A stretch of 21,854 bases of DNA from contig CAZTNS010000042.1 in the NCBI GenBank assembly GCA_964615585.1, positions 1 to 21,854 on the forward strand. Direction: 5' to 3'. Both the position numbers and the translations under genes were made by a program. Positions 15,901 through 21,854 of the stretch are shown piece after piece; position 1 is the stretch's first letter; each line of letters opens with the position of its first letter. The DNA comes from JAQIBY01 sp964615585. Its GTDB lineage: Bacteria > Bacteroidota > Bacteroidia > Bacteroidales > ML635J-15. The notes under the pieces were generated by a model. It was not told the origin of the DNA. It searched no databases and saw only the letters and a list, made by a program, of their open reading frames with translations.

Positions 15901-17724
15901 TTCGGGGAGCCCTATTTTGTGACCATAAATGAAGACGATCCCCGCGTTGTGCATTTACAATACCTGTCAGGGCTTGAGGAAAACACCCTTTACACACTAA
16001 CCATCAGCAACATTGCCGATAATTGTGGAAACGTCATGGAAGATACGGAAATCACGTTCATCAATTATGAAGCATCCTGTTTTGATGTGTTGATAACAGA
16101 AATCATGGCTGACCCGTCACCACCTGTGTTTTTGCCTGAAGCCGAATACGTGGAGCTATACAATCAGTCACCTTACCCCATTAATCTTGCCGATTGGAAA
16201 CTGGTGTTAGGAAACAGTGAATACAATCTACCTGCTGCCGAAGTTCCTGTTGACAGCTACATTTGCCTGACAAAATCAGATAATATTTCCGCATTTGATG
16301 ATGTTCCCAATGTAGTTGCTGCCGACAATTTCCCTTTATTGCCAAACTCCAGCGGAGAGTTACAACTTGTCAGCAAAGAGGGGAATCTGATCCATTTTGT
16401 GAATTATTCATCTGAATGGTATGGTGATCCTACAAAAGATGATGGCGGATGGTCGCTGGAAATGATTGATACGGATAACCCTTGTGGTGAAAATGATAAC
16501 TGGAGGGCTTCGGTGTCTGAAACAGGAGGAACGCCGGGAGAAGAAAATTCAGTGATTTCCAACAATCCGGATAGCGATGTTCCGGACATTAGCCGTGTGA
16601 TCGTACAGGAGCCCGATACATTGCTGATTCTTTTTGATGAAACAATGCATCCTTCTTTTGTCCCTGATGCCAGTGAATTTGAAGTGGACCGGGGAGTGGG
16701 TACCGCTGTTTATGCTGCCCGGGTTGATGGCAGAATGAATGCTGTTTTGGTGGCTTTTGACGAGGCGTTTGAACACGGTACAGTATATACCCTGCAGGTT
16801 ACCGACACGGTTGAGGATTGTGTGGGTAATGAAATAACTAGCACGGTGGAAAAAGAATTTGCCCTGGCTGATTCTGTTGAACAAGGCGATGTGGTGATCA
16901 ATGAAATTTTGTTTAATCCTCCGGACGGAGCCGAAGATTATATTGAATTGTACAACCGTTCCGATAAATTCATTGACTTGTATGATCTGCGCATGGCTTC
17001 CCGTGATGATTCCCTGAGGGTAGATAACCTTGAAGTGATCACAGGTCTCGGGTTTTTATTGTTCCCCGGCGATTATGTGGTGCTGAGTGAAGATATTGAT
17101 GCCGTGGATAAGCATTATTACTGTAAATACCCGGAGCAATTGTTGCAGGTGGAGGATTTGCCATCATACACCAATTCTGAAGGCGATGTGGTGCTTTGCA
17201 TTCCAAATAAAGAAATCATTGATGAGGTGGTTTACAATGAAGACATGCACTTTAAATTGTTGCGGTCAGTGAAAGGCGTTGCCCTCGAACGGATTGATTA
17301 TGATCAACCCGCATCAGATGAAAATAACTGGCATTCTGCTGCAGAAGCAGTGGGTTTTGGTACCCCGACGTATCAAAATTCACAATACAGCAGCAGCGAA
17401 ACGGCAGAAAGCATGTTTGAACTGAGCCCTGAATCGTTTTCGCCTGATAACGATGGTTACGATGATGTCCTCACGATCAGTTACAACATGGATAAACCGG
17501 GTTATGTGTTAAGTATTTCTATATTCAATGCCAAAGGGCATCCCGTACGTAAACTTTTGGATAATGAGCTGCTTGCAAGGGAAGGGCGGTTTGTTTGGGA
17601 TGGCCTAAACGATGATGGCATGCACCCCGGCTCTGGCATTTACATTGTGTTGTTTGATTATTTTGATCTGGATGGCAACCGGCACCAGGAAAAGAAAACC
17701 ACGGTTATTGCTGTGAAACAGTAA
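12958..17724 (+). CDS. Large secreted surface protein with Ig-like and lamin-tail repeats
   Basis: This 1588-residue protein has a signal peptide (MKRIYCFIIAAFSTFAAFAQ). Residues about 21-215 look like a concanavalin/laminin-G-like jelly roll (FTDDFSDGDF, ending FFDDFNVYVDT). Then come alternating SbsA/Big-type Ig-like domains (about 217-310, 310-410, 580-670, 675-772, 940-1038, 1200-1308) and lamin-tail domains (about 413-572, 775-934, 1043-1200, 1311-1476), each starting with VINEI and carrying YxEIYN or YxELYN. The C-terminus (about 1490-1588) is a FlgD-Ig-like module with FSPDNDGYDDVL and FVWDGLNDDG, commonly found at the end of large exported Bacteroidetes proteins; type IX secretion is plausible but unproven. 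Two adjacent Ig-Ig-LTD units are in-frame copies spaced exactly 1089 bp. The likely role is surface display, adhesion or binding of other proteins or glycans; no enzyme motif is seen. Confidence 0.88.
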   Translation: MKRIYCFIIAAFSTFAAFAQFTDDFSDGDFTSNPEWTGETSKFQVSAANELQLYDTTESGSACLVTQSQAINNASWEFLVKFDFNPSSANYANIYLAADQDTLDQDINGYYVMVGNTDDEVSLYRQDGSGKTKIIDGVDKRLDMSSVEVRIKVIRDDAGNWSLFSDTLGGINYYYEGSCFDDAYDTSQYSGVHCVFSSTRWDKMFFDDFNVYVDTISPEVISADLLTPASVQIEFSEYCDTITSLNPANYDITPDMGNPDEVTLSETSANIAVLHYATGEMDNSQYTLSVSNVADYFGNIMEETDIILQDDESPELTNISVLSDNELLITYSEPMESTTTLNTSNYAVDNGIGNPSNASFDAGDATKVWLEFTAAFENNTSYNLSYQNCEDLFGNVIVNADINFAYVVPGEFDVVINEIMADPTPSVGLPEEEYLEIYNTIDFPIDLGGWQLIIGSSSYDFPDISIPADEQMIISRESDSLLFAEYGIVTPIDGLTGYILPNAGAMVQLLDDEGDVIDEVSYTDEWYQDPDKDDGGWSIERIDPWNTCSGMYNWAASIHPDGGTPGATNSIFGQNQDTVPPEVTSTVLLLPTSVHVEFSEYCDTITSLNPANYVITPDMGNPDEVTLSETSETIVELHYDTGEMDNSQYTLSISNIADVCGNVMEETDIILQDDESPELTNISVLSDNELLITFSEPMESTTTLNTSNYEVDNGIGNPSNASFDGGDTTKVWLEFPTAFENYTSYNLSYQNCEDLYGNAITGGDIEFSYVLIEQYDIVINEIMADPTPVVGLPESEYLEIYNTLDVAVNLDGFQLEINSSTYNFGAVTLPADEEMIICSSSDSALFVSYGLVTAPDGMGVSVLLNAGATVKILDDSSNVVDEVSYTDEWYQDPDKDNGGWSIERIDPWNTCSGMYNWAASTHSDGGTPGATNSIFGQNQDTFAPELVSWELPSANEIKLTFSEAADTATSLNPANYYLAPDFGEPYFVTINEDDPRVVHLQYLSGLEENTLYTLTISNIADNCGNVMEDTEITFINYEASCFDVLITEIMADPSPPVFLPEAEYVELYNQSPYPINLADWKLVLGNSEYNLPAAEVPVDSYICLTKSDNISAFDDVPNVVAADNFPLLPNSSGELQLVSKEGNLIHFVNYSSEWYGDPTKDDGGWSLEMIDTDNPCGENDNWRASVSETGGTPGEENSVISNNPDSDVPDISRVIVQEPDTLLILFDETMHPSFVPDASEFEVDRGVGTAVYAARVDGRMNAVLVAFDEAFEHGTVYTLQVTDTVEDCVGNEITSTVEKEFALADSVEQGDVVINEILFNPPDGAEDYIELYNRSDKFIDLYDLRMASRDDSLRVDNLEVITGLGFLLFPGDYVVLSEDIDAVDKHYYCKYPEQLLQVEDLPSYTNSEGDVVLCIPNKEIIDEVVYNEDMHFKLLRSVKGVALERIDYDQPASDENNWHSAAEAVGFGTPTYQNSQYSSSETAESMFELSPESFSPDNDGYDDVLTISYNMDKPGYVLSISIFNAKGHPVRKLLDNELLAREGRFVWDGLNDDGMHPGSGIYIVLFDYFDLDGNRHQEKKTTVIAVKQ
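13604..15781 (+). repeat. 1089-bp in-frame tandem duplication inside the surface-protein gene
   Basis: Two copies of an Ig-Ig-lamin-tail unit follow each other with a constant 1089-bp (363-codon) offset. Examples are caggatga at 13882 and 14971, and tataccgatgaatggtatca at 14521 and 15610. Some blocks (about 13885-14030 versus 14974-15119, and the ends of the lamin-tail domains) are almost identical in DNA, while the middle of the lamin-tail domains has diverged strongly. A third, more distant and shorter unit (15782-16560) lacks one Ig domain. Confidence 0.9.
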
Positions 17725-17793
17725 TGCAGTGTGTTCATAATCCTTTTTTGTAACACCTTATACCAGGTTGTATTCAATGCATTGGTTATTATG

Positions 17794-18009
17794 TCACTTT
17801 TTGTTTGTCTTTATTTGTTTTCTCATTCCACCACATGCTCCGCCTTCTTCTGCAGAGGCACACCTGATACCAAGTTTTCTCATGTTTTTGTTGGCACCAA
17901 TGTGTGTTGCAGGGAATTTTTTCTTTTTACTAAAAAACACCTGCAAACCAAGGCCCAAAACAGAGAACCCGATTAAAACAACTGATATGGTTATTAGTTC
18001 TAGCATCAT
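17794..18009 (-). CDS. Small membrane protein with two cysteines, function unknown
   Basis: A 71-residue protein with one N-terminal hydrophobic helix (about 4-26), a basic stop-transfer run (SKKKK), then the segment FPATHIGANKNMRKLGIRC (32-50), a second cysteine at 59 and a basic tail. The FPxTHIGxNKxMRKxGIxCA pattern is one I recall from short, widely distributed but uncharacterised Bacteroidetes membrane proteins. The soluble part is probably cytoplasmic by the positive-inside rule. The two cysteines could bind metal or form a disulfide, but this is a guess. It follows the NhaC-type antiporter gene by 28 bp on the same strand and is the last gene of that unit, converging on the surface-protein gene. 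The start could be either of two adjacent ATG codons. Confidence 0.75.
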   Translation of the reverse strand: MMLELITISVVLIGFSVLGLGLQVFFSKKKKFPATHIGANKNMRKLGIRCASAEEGGACGGMRKQIKTNKK

Positions 18010-18037
18010 GTATCAAAGGTAAAACAAAAACCTGAAT

Positions 18038-19960
18038 TTAAAGTTTGGTTACCGGCAATTTTTTTCCGAAAACACGAATTATCAAGAACAGCACGGCAAG
18101 TCCTGTCACATATGATATCCAAACCGGCACACCGAATGCTGAAGGAAGGGTTCCGATCAACACTGCAACAGCACCAACTGTAAGGGCATAGGGCATTTGG
18201 GTGCGCACATGCTGAATGTGGTCACTTCCGGCAGCCAGTGAGGACAGTATTGTTGTATCTGAGATTGGAGAGCAATGATCTCCCAGGACAGATCCAGCAA
18301 TGACAGTGGAAACCAGGTTGTTAAAAAGCATCATGCTGGTATCATGGTCCAATCCGTAGTTCATAAATATCATCCAGCTTGAAGGCAATATCAGTGGGTA
18401 CATGATGGCCATGGTTCCCCAGCTTGATCCGGTACTAAAAGCGATAAGGGAAGAAATCAGAAAACTCATAGCCGGAATAAAATAAGGAGATACTGATAAA
18501 TTATCCATCATTCTGCTAATAAAATCAGCGGTATGTAAATCTTCAGTGATCAGTGCCAATGCCCAGGCAAAAGTGAGTATCAGGATAGCATTGAGCATGG
18601 TTTGAAACCCCTCAACCATAGCTTCAATGGTTTTTCTCAGTTTTATCAACTTTTGCGACACAGTGAGTATGACAGCTACAATGACAGCAGCAAAAGAAGA
18701 CCACAACAAGGCTTTGAATGAATCAGCCTGTCCTATGGTTAGTGATAATTTAGCTCCGAAGCCTGCATCCGGATTGCTCCATAAAGTCTGATCCCAACCG
18801 CTGTATAACAAGCCCCCCATTGTGCCAAAAATGATCACAAGCACAGGTATAAGTGCATTAAATGCAGGGCTTTCAGTACTTTCACAGGCTTCTTCATTCT
18901 TTAAAGTTTGTGCTTTTGTCCTCACTTTCAATTCCACATTGTACATGGGCCCAAATTCCCGGCGTGTAATAATGACAAACAACACAAATATCAAAGCCAT
19001 AACCGGATAAAAAGCATATTTCAGGGATGCAAAAAACACACCGTAAGGGTTGGTATCAAGTCCGATGGTATCAATTCCATTTTGAATATAGCTCAGTTCT
19101 GCACCTATCCAGGTTGTAATAAAAGCAATGGAAGCAATGGGAGCAGCTGTACTATCAACAATGTAGGCCAATTTTTCTCGTGATATTCTGAGTTTGTCAA
19201 TGACATTGCGCATGGTATTTCCAATGATAAGGGTATTTGCATAATCATCAAAGAAAACGGCAAATCCCATAAACCATGTTACCATCTGGCCTGAACGAGA
19301 TGAATTTGCCCGGCGGGAAAGCAGTTTAACTATACCGCGCATGCCACCGTTTTTTCTTATAATGCCCACCATTCCGCCAATCAACATGGAAAACACAATA
19401 ATGGCAATGTGGTCAGGTGTATTGATTGCTTTAATAACATAGGTGTCAATAAGACGAAGAAAAGCCTGAAAAAGAGCTTTAAAAAAACCGGTAAACTGAT
19501 ACAAACTGATGATCAGTGTGCCACTAAAAATGCCTAAAATCAAAGCTGAAAACACTTCTTTAAATAACAAAGCAAATAAAATGGCTATCAGTGGTGGAAG
19601 AATACTTAACCACAGAGGGACAGGGTTTACGCTGTGTTCAACATCCTGGCCACATAAGCTGACGCTGATGTTTTCTTGTTTTGTGAAAGTTTTGGAAAAA
19701 GTAGCACTGCCATTTGTGAAATTAAGGCTTGTCATTTCCCCGTTGATGTTTGCAGGAAATGTGGAATTGTATTCATGCAACAGTTTGCCGTTTTTGTACA
19801 GAACAATGTCAATATCAGCCCGGGTGTTTTTTACAACTATGGAGGGTAGATCAACCACCATGCTGTCTGGTTGGGGGTACTCCTGTGCGTTTAGTGGCCC
19901 GGACAAAATCATCACCACCACACACAGAAACAAAATGTGCAGCTTATTTAATCGCTTCAT
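18038..19960 (-). CDS. NhaC-family Na+/H+ antiporter with N-terminal exported domain
   Basis: A 640-residue polytopic protein of the NhaC/ion-transporter superfamily. The transporter core (about 112-640) has many membrane segments and family motifs such as PPLIAILFALLFKEVF, FFDDYANTLIIGNTMR (the Asp pair and Asn expected in the ion pathway), VDSTAAPIASIAFITTWIG, FSTGSSWGTMAIMYPL and GDHCSPISDTT. It should exchange Na+ for H+ or a similar substrate; related members carry organic acids or amino acids, so the substrate is not certain. Unusually, a signal-peptide-like start (to about residue 26, LNAQ) and roughly 85 residues of soluble beta-rich sequence precede the first core helix, likely periplasmic. 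The ATG at 19960 is chosen over a GTG one codon earlier. It lies 10 bp after the methyltransferase gene. Confidence 0.88.
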   Translation of the reverse strand: MKRLNKLHILFLCVVVMILSGPLNAQEYPQPDSMVVDLPSIVVKNTRADIDIVLYKNGKLLHEYNSTFPANINGEMTSLNFTNGSATFSKTFTKQENISVSLCGQDVEHSVNPVPLWLSILPPLIAILFALLFKEVFSALILGIFSGTLIISLYQFTGFFKALFQAFLRLIDTYVIKAINTPDHIAIIVFSMLIGGMVGIIRKNGGMRGIVKLLSRRANSSRSGQMVTWFMGFAVFFDDYANTLIIGNTMRNVIDKLRISREKLAYIVDSTAAPIASIAFITTWIGAELSYIQNGIDTIGLDTNPYGVFFASLKYAFYPVMALIFVLFVIITRREFGPMYNVELKVRTKAQTLKNEEACESTESPAFNALIPVLVIIFGTMGGLLYSGWDQTLWSNPDAGFGAKLSLTIGQADSFKALLWSSFAAVIVAVILTVSQKLIKLRKTIEAMVEGFQTMLNAILILTFAWALALITEDLHTADFISRMMDNLSVSPYFIPAMSFLISSLIAFSTGSSWGTMAIMYPLILPSSWMIFMNYGLDHDTSMMLFNNLVSTVIAGSVLGDHCSPISDTTILSSLAAGSDHIQHVRTQMPYALTVGAVAVLIGTLPSAFGVPVWISYVTGLAVLFLIIRVFGKKLPVTKL

Positions 19961-19970
19961 CACAATGAAA

Positions 19971-20621
19971 TCAGGTTTTTAATACCGCAAATAGACCAAC
20001 TTTTCCCATGTGTTTCATTTTTTTTTCAGCAATTATCACCATACCGCTGTTTTCAAGTTCGCTGCGCAATTTTTTAAATGTATAAAACCTTGTGTACGGC
20101 ACTGTTTTAAATGTTCGCGCCATAAACATGCCTAAACTCATGAATAAACCTCTTATACTTCTAACAGTTCCATAGCATGTTGTGGCCGTGATTACAAGTC
20201 CGTTTGGACGCGCTAGTCGCTTAGCTTCAAGCAGAAGAATATCCGGGGTTCGTGTAAACTGAAGTACATTACATAATAGAACATTGTCAGCAATGTTATT
20301 CTGTAAAGCGGTACCATGCATGTCACCTTTCAAGAATTCAGTCTTATTGTATTTATCTTTTGTCTGTTTGCCCCTGGCCATGCTTAACATGCCGGATGAG
20401 ATATCTACCCCCACAACAGAACTAACCATGTCCAGCAGTGCATAACTTAATATGCCTGTACCACATCCAAGATCTACCACCCGGGCACGATCTTCTACGG
20501 CTTTTCTTATATGTTCAAAGCATGATAAATAGGAGGGACTCTTTTTATTCATAGCCCTTTTATCATAGCGAAAAGCCTTTTTATCCCAATACCTTGGGCT
20601 GTATTGATCATTTATTGTCAT
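19971..20621 (-). CDS. Class I SAM-dependent methyltransferase
   Basis: A 216-residue protein of the class I (Methyltransf_11/25-type) family. Motif I is ARVVDLGCGTGILSYAL (about 46-62), the acidic end of strand 2 is VVGVDISSGML, motif II is around EFLKGDMHGTAL, and motif IV includes NVLLCNVLQF; these form the SAM-binding Rossmann fold. The acceptor is not predictable; the pattern is that of small-molecule methyltransferases. The ATG at 20621 is preferred to an upstream in-frame start at 20657: it follows an AGGGG stretch and overlaps the previous gene by only 14 nt in another frame, suggesting coupling. The C-terminal lid region (LRSELENSGMVIIAEKKMKH) is typical. It sits in a four-gene unit with a Nim-like protein and an antiporter. 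Confidence 0.88.
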   Translation of the reverse strand: MTINDQYSPRYWDKKAFRYDKRAMNKKSPSYLSCFEHIRKAVEDRARVVDLGCGTGILSYALLDMVSSVVGVDISSGMLSMARGKQTKDKYNKTEFLKGDMHGTALQNNIADNVLLCNVLQFTRTPDILLLEAKRLARPNGLVITATTCYGTVRSIRGLFMSLGMFMARTFKTVPYTRFYTFKKLRSELENSGMVIIAEKKMKHMGKVGLFAVLKT

Positions 20622-21078
20622 TATATCCCCTGTTAAAAGCTGTAAATCTGTCCACATGAACTTTCATAACTCGAACCCCTTTAATTGCCGGTGTTTTGTA
20701 TGAAAAACTGCGACCGGTATATTGTTTCATCACTTCATTCATACCTTTTACTTTTTCTCCATGATCAGTGATGTTTTCCAGTTTCCCAAAGGCAAGAACA
20801 GACCGAAATTTCATAGAATATGAACACGCAACCTGTTCATGCCGGATATTGAGTTTTTCATCAACATAAAATGAAATACACACATTGTTGTTTTGCTCCA
20901 GGATGTCTGTTTTTTTTCCTTTTTGAGTACTGTGAAGAAATATGATGCCATCATCATATCCAAAATTCATAGGTACGGCATATGGTTTGTTCCCAACACA
21001 CATAGACAGAGTGCAAACCGAAGCCTTTCGAATGATTTCTTCTATAATAGCCTGATCGTCAATTGTAAATTTTTTCAC
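20608..21078 (-). CDS. Pyridoxamine 5'-phosphate oxidase-fold protein, NimA-like
   Basis: A 156-residue protein of the flavin-binding split-barrel (PNPOx-like) group, closest in style to NimA/NimC nitroimidazole-resistance-type proteins. Recognisable elements are the helix IIEEIIRKASVCTLSM, then KPYAVPMNFGYDDGIIFLHS (31-50, His49 at the position where Nim proteins carry their functional histidine), GKKTDIL, CISFYVDE, and FRSVLAFGKLENI. Many relatives bind FMN or heme and their real substrates are unknown, so nitroimidazole resistance should not be assumed. It starts at GTG (in-frame stop five codons upstream) and is the first gene of the minus-strand unit, its end overlapping the methyltransferase start by 14 nt. 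Confidence 0.85.
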   Translation of the reverse strand: MKKFTIDDQAIIEEIIRKASVCTLSMCVGNKPYAVPMNFGYDDGIIFLHSTQKGKKTDILEQNNNVCISFYVDEKLNIRHEQVACSYSMKFRSVLAFGKLENITDHGEKVKGMNEVMKQYTGRSFSYKTPAIKGVRVMKVHVDRFTAFNRGYNDNK

Positions 21079-21276
21079 GTTGGATTCTTTTTATGATGCC
21101 TAAAAATAATAAAAATTCTCAATATTCCGAAATTTAAGTTTTTTTTTCTATTGGCGTAGATCCGTAAGTGGCCCCCTACAGATGTCATACAATTCATCCC
21201 CTCGTTAAGCAAACCTTGAGGTAATGTGATTTTACATAACACGTTTTAGTTAGAATGGTTTAAGAGATATAAGGTT

Positions 21277-21672
21277 CTAATGGTTTAGTTCTGCTGGAAT
21301 GATACCTGTCGTCAAACTGTCAATCAAGCTGTAATTCTGGTTGAAAATATAAAGCATGCCCGGGTCAAGGTAATTTTTAGCATCTGTAACGTACAAAAAA
21401 CCATCAAACGAAGACTTCTTCAGGTTGTAAAAATGGTGGTCAGTTCCATCTATGATTGGAGCGCCGGCCGTTTGTGCTTCAATGCCCATTTTATAAATGT
21501 GTTTGTTGATGATGTACAGGCTGTCTCCTTCGTTGTTTAACCGGATGGTTGCAGGCATGTCACCTGCTTCGAACACCATGTTTGTTTCCACGGTTTTGGT
21601 ATCAGGATCAATGCGTTGCAGCGCCGGTTTTTCGCCGTTGTCGTTGTATTCGCCGTCAGTTTTGTGCAGCAC
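21277..21672 (-). pseudogene. 5'-truncated DUF5074/YVTN-like surface protein gene
   Basis: The frame encodes 131 residues resembling the C-terminal end of Bacteroidetes DUF5074/YVTN beta-propeller surface lipoproteins: PALQRIDPDTKTVETNMVF, NNEGDSLYIINKHIYKM, FDGFLYVTDAKNYLDPGMLY, then IDSLTTGIIPAEL. The normal signal peptide, lipobox and most propeller blades are missing. A TAG stop lies immediately before the first codon (GTG), and the upstream DNA to the window edge shows no continuation in any frame. The start therefore is not a genuine initiation site and the gene looks broken, with only its 3' third left. The loss probably came from deletion or rearrangement. A very short functional protein is possible but unlikely. 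Confidence 0.72.
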
Positions 21673-21757
21673 CTATACACACCAAAAAAACTTTTAGATA
21701 ATCAATGTTTTATGCTTTAAAAACTTGGGATTTGGGTGACCCAATGCACAAAACAGG

Positions 21758-21795
21758 AAATAAGCCTGTTCCCATCGGAGCAGGCTTATTTTGTT
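21758..21795. terminator. Strong hairpin, probable terminator
   Basis: AAATAAGCCTG (21758-21768) pairs perfectly with CAGGCTTATTT (21781-21791), an 11-bp stem around a 12-nt loop, followed by TTTTG on the plus strand. On the minus strand the trailing sequence is TTTCCTGTTTT, so it could serve a gene entering from the right. It marks the end of a transcript whose gene is probably outside the window or has been lost. Confidence 0.7.
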
Positions 21796-21854
21796 CTGAA
21801 AATATTTTCACAAATGGACGCCTGGTGTACAGATTTGAATCTGCTGCAGACTGT

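Noticed and set aside
15548..15997. 149-codon minus-strand frame within the surface-protein gene
   Set aside because: Antisense shadow of the repeated lamin-tail coding sequence; no domain features.
1..21854. CRISPR array, tRNA or rRNA genes
   Set aside because: No regularly spaced direct repeats with unique spacers, no cloverleaf with a T-loop GTTCRANNC box and no rRNA-like conserved sequence noticed on either strand.

Overview
The window looks like chromosomal DNA of a free-living Bacteroidetes (Bacteroidia or Flavobacteriia-like; species not recognised). The evidence is the TAnnTTTG-type -7 boxes, the scarcity of Shine-Dalgarno sequences, a TonB with an acidic/proline-rich linker, a short SSB, a surface protein with lamin-tail domains and an FSPDNDG-type C-terminal module, and a DUF5074-like surface protein fragment. 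Codon use and base composition look fairly uniform. No rRNA, tRNA, CRISPR array, phage module or complete insertion sequence was found.

Layout, left to right. 1-524 is non-coding and rich in palindromes, ending in a tract with an exact 8-nt rhythm. 525-4909 (minus) is a two-gene unit: a large outer-membrane protein (degenerate metallopeptidase-like domain, PD40 propeller, Omp85-like barrel) whose stop overlaps the start of an M20 amidohydrolase. 5056-5844 (plus) has a SLOG/YpsA-like putative molybdenum-cofactor carrier and a 56-residue ORF followed by a terminator. 5899-7195 (minus) has lgt and a short ssb, separated by the ssb terminator. 7534-8314 (plus) is a group II intron remnant that has lost its reverse transcriptase. 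8360-10304 (minus) has hflX and tonB with a terminator-like hairpin between them. 10305-10753 is non-coding with nested inverted repeats resembling a MITE. 10754-12547 (minus) has a membrane-anchored GH25 lysozyme directly abutting asd. 12958-17724 (plus) is a 1588-residue secreted surface protein with a 1089-bp in-frame internal duplication. 17794-21078 (minus) is a compact four-gene unit: Nim-like flavin/PNPOx-fold protein, SAM methyltransferase, NhaC-type antiporter, small cysteine-containing membrane protein. 21277-21672 is a 5'-truncated surface-protein gene, followed by a terminator hairpin.

How the genes fit together. Much of the window concerns the cell envelope: lipoprotein maturation (Lgt), energy transduction to the outer membrane (TonB), an Omp85-like outer-membrane protein, cell-wall hydrolysis (GH25), diaminopimelate/lysine/threonine precursor supply (Asd) and a large repeat-built surface protein. 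No single pathway links all of them. No complete new defence or metabolic system is evident. The most unusual items are the fusion outer-membrane protein, the disabled group II intron, the nested palindromic element at 10501-10714, and a set of intergenic tracts sharing an 8-nt cadence.
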